NCBI GenBank assembly: GCA_964486865.1
Contig: CAZAOZ010000029.1
Coordinates: 1-38,576, forward strand
Direction of reading: 5' to 3'
DNA: 38,576 bases
From: Ga0077527 sp964486865
Lineage (GTDB): Bacteria > Pseudomonadota > Gammaproteobacteria > Burkholderiales > SG8-41
Position numbers and translations under genes: made by a program. Positions 1 through 7,367 of this stretch are shown here, in pieces; the stretch's first letter is position 1, and the number at the start of each line of letters is the position of its first letter. The notes beneath the pieces were generated by a model that had not been told where the DNA came from, ran no database searches, and saw only the letters and a program-made list of their open reading frames with translations.

Positions 1-47
1 AAAACAAATCAAACATGGAAAATTCAGCCTTCCTCTTGACACGGTTG

Positions 48-100
48 CTCTCCCGGAGGGAGAGGGTGAGAACAGACCTGATTCACCAAAGTGAATCAGG
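48..100. repeat. Two hairpins upstream of ilvA
   Basis: Two adjacent inverted repeats are visible. CTCTCCC (48-54) pairs with GGGAGAG (58-64) and runs into GGGTGAG, the same layout as the hairpin at 5927-5954. CCTGATTCAC (77-86) pairs perfectly with GTGAATCAGG (91-100) around a CAAA tetraloop. Neither is followed by a T-run on the plus strand, so they do not look like intrinsic terminators of an upstream gene. The first belongs to a short dispersed repeat type; the second could be a leader structure of ilvA. Confidence 0.6.
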
Positions 101-187
101 TAAAGTTCAACAGTGGCGGCATTCCTGATAACCTTTGACACTCAGCAAGTTGCCGGATGACCACACGCAAAGAATGCTCAAGAGTTC

Positions 188-1702
188 ATGAAAAAAACAG
201 ACTATCTGGAACGCATCCTCAACGCGCGGGTCTATGACGTCGCCGTCGAAACCCCGCTGGAGCTGGCGCCGAATCTGTCGCGGCGCATGCACAACCGCAT
301 TCTGCTCAAGCGCGAAGACATGCAGCCGGTGTTTTCGTTCAAGCTGCGCGGCGCCTACAACAAGATGGTGCATTTGCCGCCGGAGGCGCTGCGCCGCGGC
401 GTGATTGCGGCTTCTGCCGGCAATCATGCCCAGGGCGTGGCGCTGGCCGCGCAGCGCCTGGGCTGCGTCGCCACCATTGTCATGCCGGTGACGACGCCGG
501 ACATCAAGGTCGATGCGGTGCGCGCGCGCGGCGCCAAAGTGGTGCTGCATGGCGATTCCTACGACGAGGCGGCGGCGCACGCGGCCGTGCTCGAACGGCG
601 CGGCAAACTGACCTACGTGCACCCGTACGACGATCCCGACGTGATCGCCGGTCAGGGCACGATCGCCATGGAAATCCTGCGCCAGCATCCGGAACCCATA
701 GACGCGATTTTCGTCGCCATCGGCGGCGGCGGGCTGATCGCCGGCATTGCGGCTTACGTGAAACGCCTGCGGCCGGAGATCAAGGTGATCGGCGTCGAGC
801 CCACCGATGCCGATGCCATGTACCAGTCGCTGAAGGCCGGGCGCCGCGTCAAGCTGAAGCAGGTCGGACTGTTCGCCGACGGCGTCGCGGTCAAGCAGGT
901 CGGCAAAGAAACATTCCGGCTGTGCCGGGAACTGGTTGACGACGTGATCCGCGTCGATACCGATGCCATGTGCGCGGCGATCAAGGATGTATTCGAGGAC
1001 ACCCGCGCCATACTCGAGCCGGCCGGCGCGCTGGCGATTGCCGGCGCCAAGGCCTGGGCCGAGCGCAAGCACAGCCGCGGCGCGACGTTCGTGGCGGTGG
1101 CCTGCGGCGCCAACATGAACTTCGACCGGCTGCGCTTTGTCGCAGAAGAAGCCGAACTCGGCGAGAACCGCGAGGCGATCCTGGCCGTGACGATTCCCGA
1201 AACACCCGGCAGTTTCAAGGCGTTCTGCGCCATGCTCGGGCAGCGCAACGTCACCGAATTCAATTACCGCTATGACGATGCGCAGCAGGCGCATGTATTC
1301 GTCGGCGTGCAGGTGCGCAACCGCAAGGAAACCGCGCAACTGGTGCGGGCATTGCGGCGGCGCGGGCTGCGGACGCTGGATTTGAGCGGGAATGAACTTG
1401 CCAAGCTGCATGTGCGTCATATGGTCGGTGGTCACGCCCCGGGCGCCAAGAACGAGATTCTCTACCGCTTCGAGTTTCCCGAGCGTCCCGGTGCGCTGAT
1501 GCGTTTTCTCAACAGCATGAGCCGCGACTGGAACATCAGCCTGTTTCACTACCGTAACCACGGCGCGGATTACGGCCGCGTACTGGTGGGGATGGAAGTG
1601 CCGCCGGCGGACAAGGTGCGGTTTGCGAAATTCCTGGCCCAGGTTGGTTACCCGTGGCAGGACGAAACCAGGAATCCGGCTTACCGTTTGTTTTTGTCTT
1701 AA
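188..1702 (+). CDS. ilvA: Threonine ammonia-lyase, biosynthetic
   Basis: PLP enzyme that deaminates threonine to 2-oxobutanoate, the first committed step of isoleucine synthesis. The 504-residue length fits the long biosynthetic form. The N-terminal catalytic half has the SFKLRGAYNK motif with the Schiff-base lysine at K52, and the glycine-rich phosphate-binding loop GGGG at 179-182. From about residue 325 there are two ACT-like regulatory repeats, which in this family bind isoleucine (inhibitor) and valine (activator). The ATG at 188 follows a weak purine-rich stretch and gives the expected N-terminus. The next gene starts 22 nt after the stop. The family is certain; allosteric behaviour is inferred from the intact C-terminal half. 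Confidence 0.97.
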   Translation: MKKTDYLERILNARVYDVAVETPLELAPNLSRRMHNRILLKREDMQPVFSFKLRGAYNKMVHLPPEALRRGVIAASAGNHAQGVALAAQRLGCVATIVMPVTTPDIKVDAVRARGAKVVLHGDSYDEAAAHAAVLERRGKLTYVHPYDDPDVIAGQGTIAMEILRQHPEPIDAIFVAIGGGGLIAGIAAYVKRLRPEIKVIGVEPTDADAMYQSLKAGRRVKLKQVGLFADGVAVKQVGKETFRLCRELVDDVIRVDTDAMCAAIKDVFEDTRAILEPAGALAIAGAKAWAERKHSRGATFVAVACGANMNFDRLRFVAEEAELGENREAILAVTIPETPGSFKAFCAMLGQRNVTEFNYRYDDAQQAHVFVGVQVRNRKETAQLVRALRRRGLRTLDLSGNELAKLHVRHMVGGHAPGAKNEILYRFEFPERPGALMRFLNSMSRDWNISLFHYRNHGADYGRVLVGMEVPPADKVRFAKFLAQVGYPWQDETRNPAYRLFLS

Positions 1703-1715
1703 AAGTTATTATAAT
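1688..1715 (+). promoter_or_regulatory. Putative sigma70 promoter of the lytic transglycosylase gene
   Basis: A perfect TATAAT lies at 1710-1715, preceded at 16 nt by TTGTTT (1688-1693), a weak -35. The predicted transcription start falls at or just before the ATG at 1725, and no Shine-Dalgarno is visible, so the message may be leaderless. Confidence 0.5.
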
Positions 1716-1724
1716 CAACAAGTT

Positions 1725-3689
1725 ATGTGTTGTTCAGGGGTGTTGGTGACAGGGCATGCTGGGCGCTGGCTGCGGTCGGCAGGCGTAGCCATGGCGCTCG
1801 GCTGGGTGTTCGCCGTCGGCGCTGCCGGTCTTGACGATGATTTTCTGGCGGCGCGCGATGCGGCGCGTGTCGGCGACAGCAAACGGCTGGAGCAGTTGCT
1901 GCCGAAATTCAAGGGCCATGTGCTGGAGCCCTATGTGCGCTACTGGCGGTTGCAGCAACGCCTGGAGGCGCGCGAACCCGCGGAGATCCGTGCTTTCCTG
2001 GCGCAGCATCGCGATACGCCGCTGTCCGATTATTTGCGGCGCGACTGGCTGAAGGTGCTGGGTGAAAACGGGCAATGGGAATTGTTCGACGCCGAATTGC
2101 CAGGACTGGTCAGCGAAGATCTTGAACTGACTTGTTATGCGCTGCGGGCGCGCACGCGCAGCGACACGCTGGCGTTGCACGAAGCGCGTCCGCTGTGGTT
2201 CGTCGCGCGCACTTTGCCTGCAAGCTGCACGCCGCTGTTCGAGGCGCTGATCGATGCCGGGCAGTTGTCAGCCGAGGATATATGGACGCGCGTGCGGCTG
2301 GCGCTGGAAGAGGGGCAGGTTGGAGCGGCCAACCGCGTGGCGGCGTTCCTGCCCGCGGGCCAGGCCCCGGATGCCCGCGCCCTGGCGGCAATTTCCGGCA
2401 ACCCCGCAGGTTATCTGGGAAAACTGAATCTGAATGTCAAAAGCCGCGCTGCGCGCGAAGCCGCGATGTTCGCGATCCACCGGCTCGCGCGTACCTCGCC
2501 GCCGCAGGCGGCAGCGCATTGGGTGAAACTCGCGCCGCGCTTTTCCGCGGACGAACGCGCCTATGTCTGGGGCATGATCGGCTACTTCGGCGCGAGGAAG
2601 CACGATCCGGCGGCGCTCGACTGGTTTGCGCAGGCCGCGGACATGAGCGATCGGCAACTGGCCTGGAAAACCCGCGCCGCGTTGCGCGCGGGGCGCTGGC
2701 CGGAAGTGCTGGCGGCCGTCACGGCGATGACGCCGAAGGAGGCCGAAGATCCGACGTGGCGCTACTGGAGAGCCCGTGCGCTGAAAATGCTGGGACGCGA
2801 GACCGAAGCGGCGGCGCTGCTCAAGGCCCTGGCAGCAGAATTCCATTTTTATGGACAGCTCGCGCTGGAGGATCTGGGCGGCGCCGTGCAGGCGCCCGCG
2901 TCAGGCTACAAACCGACCGATGACGAGATCAAGGCGCTGGCGGAGCAGCCGGGCATACAGCGCGCGCTGGCGTTGTTCCGGCTCGATGTCCGGCTGGAGG
3001 CCGTGCGTGAATGGCTGTGGGCGATCCGCGGCTTCGACGACCGGCCGTTGCTGGCCGCTGCGGAACTCGCCCGCCGCAACGCGGTATATGACCGGGCGAT
3101 CAATACTGCCGACCGCACGGTATTCGAGCATGATTTCGGCCTGCGTTATCTGGCGCCCTATCGTGACCAGCTGAAGGCGGCGGCGCGCAAGCTGGATCTT
3201 GATGAAGCCTGGGTCAATGGTTTGATCCGCCAGGAAAGCCGCTTCATCTCCCACGCCAAGTCGCGCGCCGGCGCGAGCGGATTGATGCAGTTGATGCCGG
3301 CGACTGCGCGCTGGGTGGCGGGCAAAATCGGCCTGAAGAACTGGCAGTGGTCGCAGGTGACCGAAATCGAGACCAATATCAGTCTCGGCACGTATTACCT
3401 GAAGCACGTGCTTGATACGCTGGATGGCAGTCCGGTGCTGGCCTCCGCCGCCTACAACGCCGGCCCCGGCAGGGCGCGGTTGTGGCGCGCCGACCGGACG
3501 ATGGAGGCGGCGATTTACGCCGAGAGCATCCCGTTCAACGAGACGCGGGATTACGTCAAAAAGGTCATGTCGAATTCCAGTTACTACGCGCATAACTTCA
3601 GCCAGCAATCCCAGTCGCTGAAAGCGCGCATCGGTATCGTCGAGCCGCGGGGGCGAGACGATGAAAAGCCGCTGGGCGACACGCCGTAG
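1725..3689 (+). CDS. Soluble lytic murein transglycosylase (Slt type)
   Basis: Periplasmic enzyme that cleaves peptidoglycan glycan strands to 1,6-anhydro products. The N-terminus (RWLRSAGVAMALGWVFAVGAAG) reads as a signal peptide. A long alpha-helical region resembling the superhelical U/L domains of Slt70 follows. The C-terminal goose-lysozyme-like domain has the catalytic glutamate in RQESRF (E504 counted from this start), GLMQLMP, and AYNAGPGR. Length is 654 residues, close to Slt70. The frame is open further upstream into ilvA, but the ATG at 1725 sits just after a perfect TATAAT and gives a sensible signal peptide; 1791 is a second possible ATG. Its stop lies just before a heptamer-repeat element. 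Confidence 0.93.
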   Translation: MCCSGVLVTGHAGRWLRSAGVAMALGWVFAVGAAGLDDDFLAARDAARVGDSKRLEQLLPKFKGHVLEPYVRYWRLQQRLEAREPAEIRAFLAQHRDTPLSDYLRRDWLKVLGENGQWELFDAELPGLVSEDLELTCYALRARTRSDTLALHEARPLWFVARTLPASCTPLFEALIDAGQLSAEDIWTRVRLALEEGQVGAANRVAAFLPAGQAPDARALAAISGNPAGYLGKLNLNVKSRAAREAAMFAIHRLARTSPPQAAAHWVKLAPRFSADERAYVWGMIGYFGARKHDPAALDWFAQAADMSDRQLAWKTRAALRAGRWPEVLAAVTAMTPKEAEDPTWRYWRARALKMLGRETEAAALLKALAAEFHFYGQLALEDLGGAVQAPASGYKPTDDEIKALAEQPGIQRALALFRLDVRLEAVREWLWAIRGFDDRPLLAAAELARRNAVYDRAINTADRTVFEHDFGLRYLAPYRDQLKAAARKLDLDEAWVNGLIRQESRFISHAKSRAGASGLMQLMPATARWVAGKIGLKNWQWSQVTEIETNISLGTYYLKHVLDTLDGSPVLASAAYNAGPGRARLWRADRTMEAAIYAESIPFNETRDYVKKVMSNSSYYAHNFSQQSQSLKARIGIVEPRGRDDEKPLGDTP

Positions 3690-3694
3690 GGCGA

Positions 3695-3790
3695 AGTGAT
3701 GAATGATGAGTGAGGAGTGATGAGCGGAAAACCGCAGTGTCTTGGCCGTTGACTTTCGCTCCTCGTTCATCACTCCTCACTCCGCACTGG
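3695..3790. repeat. Heptamer inverted-repeat element, locus A
   Basis: The left arm reads as five consecutive 7-mers from 3695: AGTGATG, AATGATG, AGTGAGG, AGTGATG, AGCGGAA. The right arm (about 3752-3790), read on the minus strand, gives AGTGCGG, AGTGAGG, AGTGATG, AACGAGG, AGCGAAA. The arms are imperfect inverted copies and would form a long hairpin in the gap between slt and the SDR gene. Related elements lie near 9382, 19550, 25137, 30519 and 38026. Confidence 0.85.
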
Positions 3791-3802
3791 ATTTCCGCAG
3801 GG

Positions 3803-3808
3803 TAGAAT
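3803..3808 (+). promoter_or_regulatory. Putative -10 element of the NDUFA9-like gene
   Basis: TAGAAT at 3803-3808 ends 6 nt before the ATG at 3815. There is no recognisable Shine-Dalgarno and the -35 region is poor. If used, it would give an essentially leaderless transcript. Confidence 0.35.
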
Positions 3809-3814
3809 AGGCTG

Positions 3815-4753
3815 ATGCAAATCACCACGGTCTGCGTCCTCGGCGGCTCGGGTTTTGTCGGGCGCCACTTGTGCCAGCAGCTGGCCGCGCGCGGCTACCG
3901 GGTGCGGGTGCCTGTCCGCGACCGGGAGCGCGCAAAAGAACTGACCCTGCTGCCCACGGTGGAACTGGTGGGCGCCGATGTGCACGACCCCGTGGCGCTG
4001 GCTGCGGTGGTGCGGGGATGCGACGCCGTCATCAACCTGGTCGGCGTGCTGCACGATGCCCGCGGGCCGCGCGGTTTTGCCGGCACCCATCTGCTGCTGG
4101 CCCACAAGGTGGTTGAAGCCTGCAATACCGGCGGCGTGCGGCGACTGCTGCACATGAGCGCACTGGCTGCTGCACCGGACGCGCCCAGCGACTATTTGCG
4201 CAGCAAGGGAGACGCCGAGCGTGTCGTGCTCGGTTCCGGTCTTGACGTGACGGTATTCCGCCCGTCGGTGATCTTCGGGCCGGATGACCGTTTTCTCAAC
4301 CTGTTTGCCGAACTGGCGCGCCTGCTGCCGGTCATGCTGCTGGCAAGCCCCGCTGCCCGTTTCCAGCCGGTGTATGTCGCCGATGTGGCTGCCGCGTTCG
4401 TGCAGGCGCTGACGGATCGCGCAACCTTCGGCTGTCGTTACGATTTGTGCGGGCCGAAACGCTATACGCTGCGTGAACTGGTGGCTTATGCCGGCGCAGT
4501 GAGCGGCCATCCGCGGACTATCATCGGCCTCAATCGCACACTGTCCCTGCTGCAGGCTGCCGCGATGGAGCTGCTTCCGGTCAAATTGATGACGCGCGAC
4601 AACGTGCGCTCAATGGATATTGACAGCGTGTGCGACTGCGCATTTCCTTTCGGCATCAAGCCGCAGGCGCTGGAGGCCGTCGCGCCGTCATGGCTGGCGG
4701 CGCGCACGCCGCGCGCGCGGTATCAGCGGTTACGCGATGTGGCGGGACGTTGA
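3815..4753 (+). CDS. NDUFA9-like atypical SDR, complex I-associated family
   Basis: NAD(P)-binding Rossmann protein of the extended/atypical SDR class. The nucleotide-binding motif GGSGFVG is at residues 10-16, followed by an NLVGVL strand and an SDY..SK segment where the YxxxK dyad sits in this family. Length is 312 residues. It most resembles bacterial relatives of the complex I accessory subunit NDUFA9 (39 kDa), which bind NADPH tightly and have no proven catalytic role; quinone- or lipid-related roles have been proposed. It lies between slt and cca. The substrate cannot be read from the sequence. Confidence 0.85.
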   Translation: MQITTVCVLGGSGFVGRHLCQQLAARGYRVRVPVRDRERAKELTLLPTVELVGADVHDPVALAAVVRGCDAVINLVGVLHDARGPRGFAGTHLLLAHKVVEACNTGGVRRLLHMSALAAAPDAPSDYLRSKGDAERVVLGSGLDVTVFRPSVIFGPDDRFLNLFAELARLLPVMLLASPAARFQPVYVADVAAAFVQALTDRATFGCRYDLCGPKRYTLRELVAYAGAVSGHPRTIIGLNRTLSLLQAAAMELLPVKLMTRDNVRSMDIDSVCDCAFPFGIKPQALEAVAPSWLAARTPRARYQRLRDVAGR

Positions 4754-4804
4754 GTTGCGGCCGCTGAGCGCCGCGTTTCCGAACGGTCCCGCATCCGAAA
4801 ATCC

Positions 4805-5905
4805 ATGAAGACTTACGTGGTCGGCGGCGCGGTGCGCGATGAAATGCTCGGTCTCCCGGTGCAGGATCGCGATTACGTGGTGGTCGGCGCGACGCCCGAG
4901 GAGATGGTGAAGCTCGGCTATCGTCCGGTCGGCCGCGATTTTCCGGTGTTCCTGCATCCGCAGACCCATGAGGAATACGCGCTGGCGCGCACCGAGCGCA
5001 AGACCGCGCCCGGTTACCACGGCTTTATTTTTCATGCCGCACCCGATGTGACGCTGGAGCAGGATCTGCAACGCCGCGACCTGACCATCAACGCGATGGC
5101 GCGCGACGAGTCCGGCCGGCTGATCGATCCGCATCACGGCGCCGAGGATCTGGGCCGCGGCGTGTTGCGCCACACCAGCCCGGCTTTTGCCGAAGATCCG
5201 GTACGCATACTGCGGGTGGCGCGCTTTGCGGCGCGCTTCGGTTTCGCGGTCGCGCCCGAAACGCAGGCGCTGATGGTGCAGATGGTGCAGGCCGGCGAGG
5301 CCGACGCCCTGGTGGCCGAACGGGTGTGGCAGGAACTGGCCAAGGGCTTGCTGGAGCGCACGCCGTCAGTGATGTTTGCGGTGTTGCGCGACTGCGGCGC
5401 GCTGGCGCGGGTGCTGCCGCCGATCGATGCGCTGTATGACGACGGGCGCGCGGGCGAGGCGCTGGCGGCACTGGATGCCGCCGCGCGCGAAAAATACACG
5501 CTCGAAGTGCGTTTTGCCGCGCTGTTGCGCGCGCTGGAACCCGAAGCGGTCGAGATGTTGTGCGCGCGCCTGAGAGCGCCCGCGGCGTGCCGAGAACTGG
5601 CGGTGCTGGCAGCGCGCCATGCCCATGCGCTGGCCGATGTCGCCGAACTCGACGCCGCAGAAATCATGGCGCTGCTCGAAGCCGGCGATGCCTGGCGCCG
5701 CCCGGAGCGCTTCACGGCATTGACGCAGGCTGCGCTGGCCGGCGAACCCGACAGCGATGGTGCGCGCTTGCGTCTGCAGCGCGCGCATGAGGCGACGCTG
5801 GCGGTGGATGCCGGCGCGGTCGCGGGCAGGCACGCGGCGGGCGACATCAAGGCGGCGGTGGCGCAGGCGCGGCTGGATGCGCTGCGCGCCGCAATGAATA
5901 GTTAA
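4805..5905 (+). CDS. cca: CCA-adding tRNA nucleotidyltransferase without an HD motif
   Basis: Adds or repairs the 3' CCA end of tRNAs. The class II nucleotidyltransferase head is well kept: GGAVRD at residues 7-12, the metal-binding DRDYV at 21-25, a PVFLHPQTHEEYALARTERK block, RRDLTINA, and EDPVRILRVARFAARFGF. The protein has 366 residues, against about 410 for enterobacterial enzymes. The missing length lies where the HD phosphohydrolase domain should be. The region around residues 220-250 reads LEVRFAALLRALE instead of the usual RFAALxHDLGK, and no HHGH-like segment follows. CCA addition should be intact, while the 2',3'-cyclic phosphodiesterase/phosphatase activities of HD-bearing relatives are probably absent. 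Confidence 0.95.
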   Translation: MKTYVVGGAVRDEMLGLPVQDRDYVVVGATPEEMVKLGYRPVGRDFPVFLHPQTHEEYALARTERKTAPGYHGFIFHAAPDVTLEQDLQRRDLTINAMARDESGRLIDPHHGAEDLGRGVLRHTSPAFAEDPVRILRVARFAARFGFAVAPETQALMVQMVQAGEADALVAERVWQELAKGLLERTPSVMFAVLRDCGALARVLPPIDALYDDGRAGEALAALDAAAREKYTLEVRFAALLRALEPEAVEMLCARLRAPAACRELAVLAARHAHALADVAELDAAEIMALLEAGDAWRRPERFTALTQAALAGEPDSDGARLRLQRAHEATLAVDAGAVAGRHAAGDIKAAVAQARLDALRAAMNS

Positions 5906-5926
5906 GATCACTCAAAAAATGAATTC

Positions 5927-5954
5927 CCCTCTCCCCCGGATACGGGGGAGAGGG
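5927..5954. repeat. GC-rich intergenic hairpin between cca and the GST gene
   Basis: CCCTCTCCCCC (5927-5937) and GGGGGAGAGGG (5944-5954) form an 11-bp perfect stem around GGATAC, followed by GCAGGGTGAGGGG. Core and tail match the hairpin at 48-70, so this is a dispersed hairpin repeat. There is no T-tract, so terminator function is uncertain. Confidence 0.7.
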
Positions 5955-5999
5955 CAGGGTGAGGGGGGCGCGACAAGCCAAAGTGTTAGGCACTCTGAA

Positions 6000-6005
6000 T
6001 ATAAT
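6000..6005 (+). promoter_or_regulatory. Putative -10 box of the GST gene
   Basis: A perfect TATAAT at 6000-6005 lies 23 nt before the ATG at 6029, which is preceded by the Shine-Dalgarno GAAAGG. No good -35 is seen at 16-18 nt. Confidence 0.5.
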
Positions 6006-6028
6006 TACAGTCTTACGAAAGGTTTGCA

Positions 6029-6652
6029 ATGATCGACCTCTATACCTGGACCACACCCAATGGCCGCAAGATTTCCATCATGCTGGAAGAATGCGGCCTG
6101 CCGTACAAGGTACATGCGATCAACATCGGCCAGGGCGATCAGTTCAAGCCCCATTTCGTTGCCATCAACCCCAACAGCAAAATCCCGGCGATCGTCGATG
6201 CCGACGGGCCCGACGGCCGGCCTATCTCGCTGATGGAATCCGGGGCGATCCTGATTTATCTCGCCGGCAAGACCGGAAAATTCCTGCCGCAGGCGGTGCG
6301 CGGACGCTACGACGCGCTGCAGTGGCTGATGTTCCAGATGGGCGGCGTGGGGCCGATGTTCGGCCAGGTGCATCACTTCCTGCGCTCGGCGAAAGAGCCG
6401 GTGCCGTACGCCATCGAACGCTACACCGCGGAAACGCGGCGGCTCTACGGCGTGCTCGACAAACACCTCGCCGGGCATGAGTGGCTGGCCGCCGGCGAGT
6501 ACACCATCGCCGACATCGCGACTTATCCGTGGGTCGCGCGCTACGATTGGCACAAGACCGATCTCGGCAATTTTCCCAATGTGCAGCGCTGGTTCGACAG
6601 AATCTCGGCGCGCCCCGCGGTGCAGCGCGGCATGGCGGTACCGAAAGTCTGA
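6029..6652 (+). CDS. Glutathione S-transferase, YfcG/Ure2p-like (nu class)
   Basis: A 207-residue two-domain GST. The N-terminal thioredoxin-like domain opens with YTWTTPNGRKISIMLEE, where TPNG marks the glutathione site of the YfcG/YghU group. INPNSKIPAIVD and the ESGAILIYLA glutathione-binding segment follow. The all-helical C-terminal domain has YAIERY and the N-cap motif IADIATYPWV. YfcG-type enzymes act mainly as glutathione-dependent disulfide-bond reductases. The start follows a GAAAGG ribosome site. The gene faces the cytochrome gene tail-to-tail with a 7-nt gap. Confidence 0.93.
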   Translation: MIDLYTWTTPNGRKISIMLEECGLPYKVHAINIGQGDQFKPHFVAINPNSKIPAIVDADGPDGRPISLMESGAILIYLAGKTGKFLPQAVRGRYDALQWLMFQMGGVGPMFGQVHHFLRSAKEPVPYAIERYTAETRRLYGVLDKHLAGHEWLAAGEYTIADIATYPWVARYDWHKTDLGNFPNVQRWFDRISARPAVQRGMAVPKV

Positions 6653-6659
6653 GTGTGAC

Positions 6660-7349
6660 TCAGCGCGCGGCGTCCTTGCGCGCGTAGCGCTGCAGCAGAC
6701 GCACGATCTCTGCGGTATCGAGTTCCGGGTTGGTGCGCAGCGCGCTGACGCCGACGATGGTGTTGGCCCAGGCCATGTGGCCCTGCATGCGCCTGACGAT
6801 ATCCGGCCACTCGCGCGCGGTGTGGCGTTGCGGATCGGGCAGCGCATGGCATTGCGAGCAGGCGATGCTGTAGATCTGTCCGGCCGTGGTGCGCAGGGCC
6901 GGGTGCCGCGGATCCATTTCTTTTTGTGCGTGCTTTTCCAGGTAGGCGGCCAGCGTTGCTGCTTCGCTGCCGGTCGGCGCCCGGACGTCGGCCATCATGT
7001 CCTTCATCAGCGCGCCCATGTTGCCGCCGCCCTGCATGCGCCACACCATGCGTTCGATGACGGGCTGCCAGCGCGCAGCGGTGTGCATTTGCGGATTGGG
7101 CAGGTAATGGCATTGCACGCAGTAGCGCGCGGCCAGTCGCGCGCCCGCCGATTGCGGCTCGGGCAACTGCGCGGGCGCCAGCGACGGCGGCAGGATGCGT
7201 TCGAGCATGCGGCCATGCGGGCTCTGTGACCAGAGATATTTCGCCTGAGCGACCGTTGGCGCGTCCGCAGCGCATGCCGGGGCGTTCGCCAGCGCAGCAG
7301 TGATCAATATCGTCGTCAACAGGCAGACGGGGCGCATGAGCATATTCAT
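6660..7349 (-). CDS. Periplasmic diheme cytochrome c
   Basis: A 229-residue secreted protein with a signal peptide (residues 1 to about 28, ending near ANAPACAA). It has two CXXCH heme-attachment motifs, CVQCH (C77-H81) and CSQCH (C164-H168). The two halves are internal repeats: each has CxQCHxLPxPQxHTAxxW followed by an RMQG segment with candidate distal methionines. This suggests duplication of a monoheme domain. The gene starts 18 nt after the stop of the MidA-like methyltransferase gene on the same strand, so they may be co-transcribed. The redox partner is not evident. Confidence 0.88.
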   Translation of the reverse strand: MNMLMRPVCLLTTILITAALANAPACAADAPTVAQAKYLWSQSPHGRMLERILPPSLAPAQLPEPQSAGARLAARYCVQCHYLPNPQMHTAARWQPVIERMVWRMQGGGNMGALMKDMMADVRAPTGSEAATLAAYLEKHAQKEMDPRHPALRTTAGQIYSIACSQCHALPDPQRHTAREWPDIVRRMQGHMAWANTIVGVSALRTNPELDTAEIVRLLQRYARKDAAR

Positions 7350-7367
7350 GATAGCCGAACCGGATTG

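Noticed and set aside
107..1561. 484-codon open frame on the minus strand opposite ilvA
   Set aside because: It is a shadow of ilvA caused by high GC at third positions. No domain, low-complexity His/Arg/Gly-rich composition, and no ribosome site.
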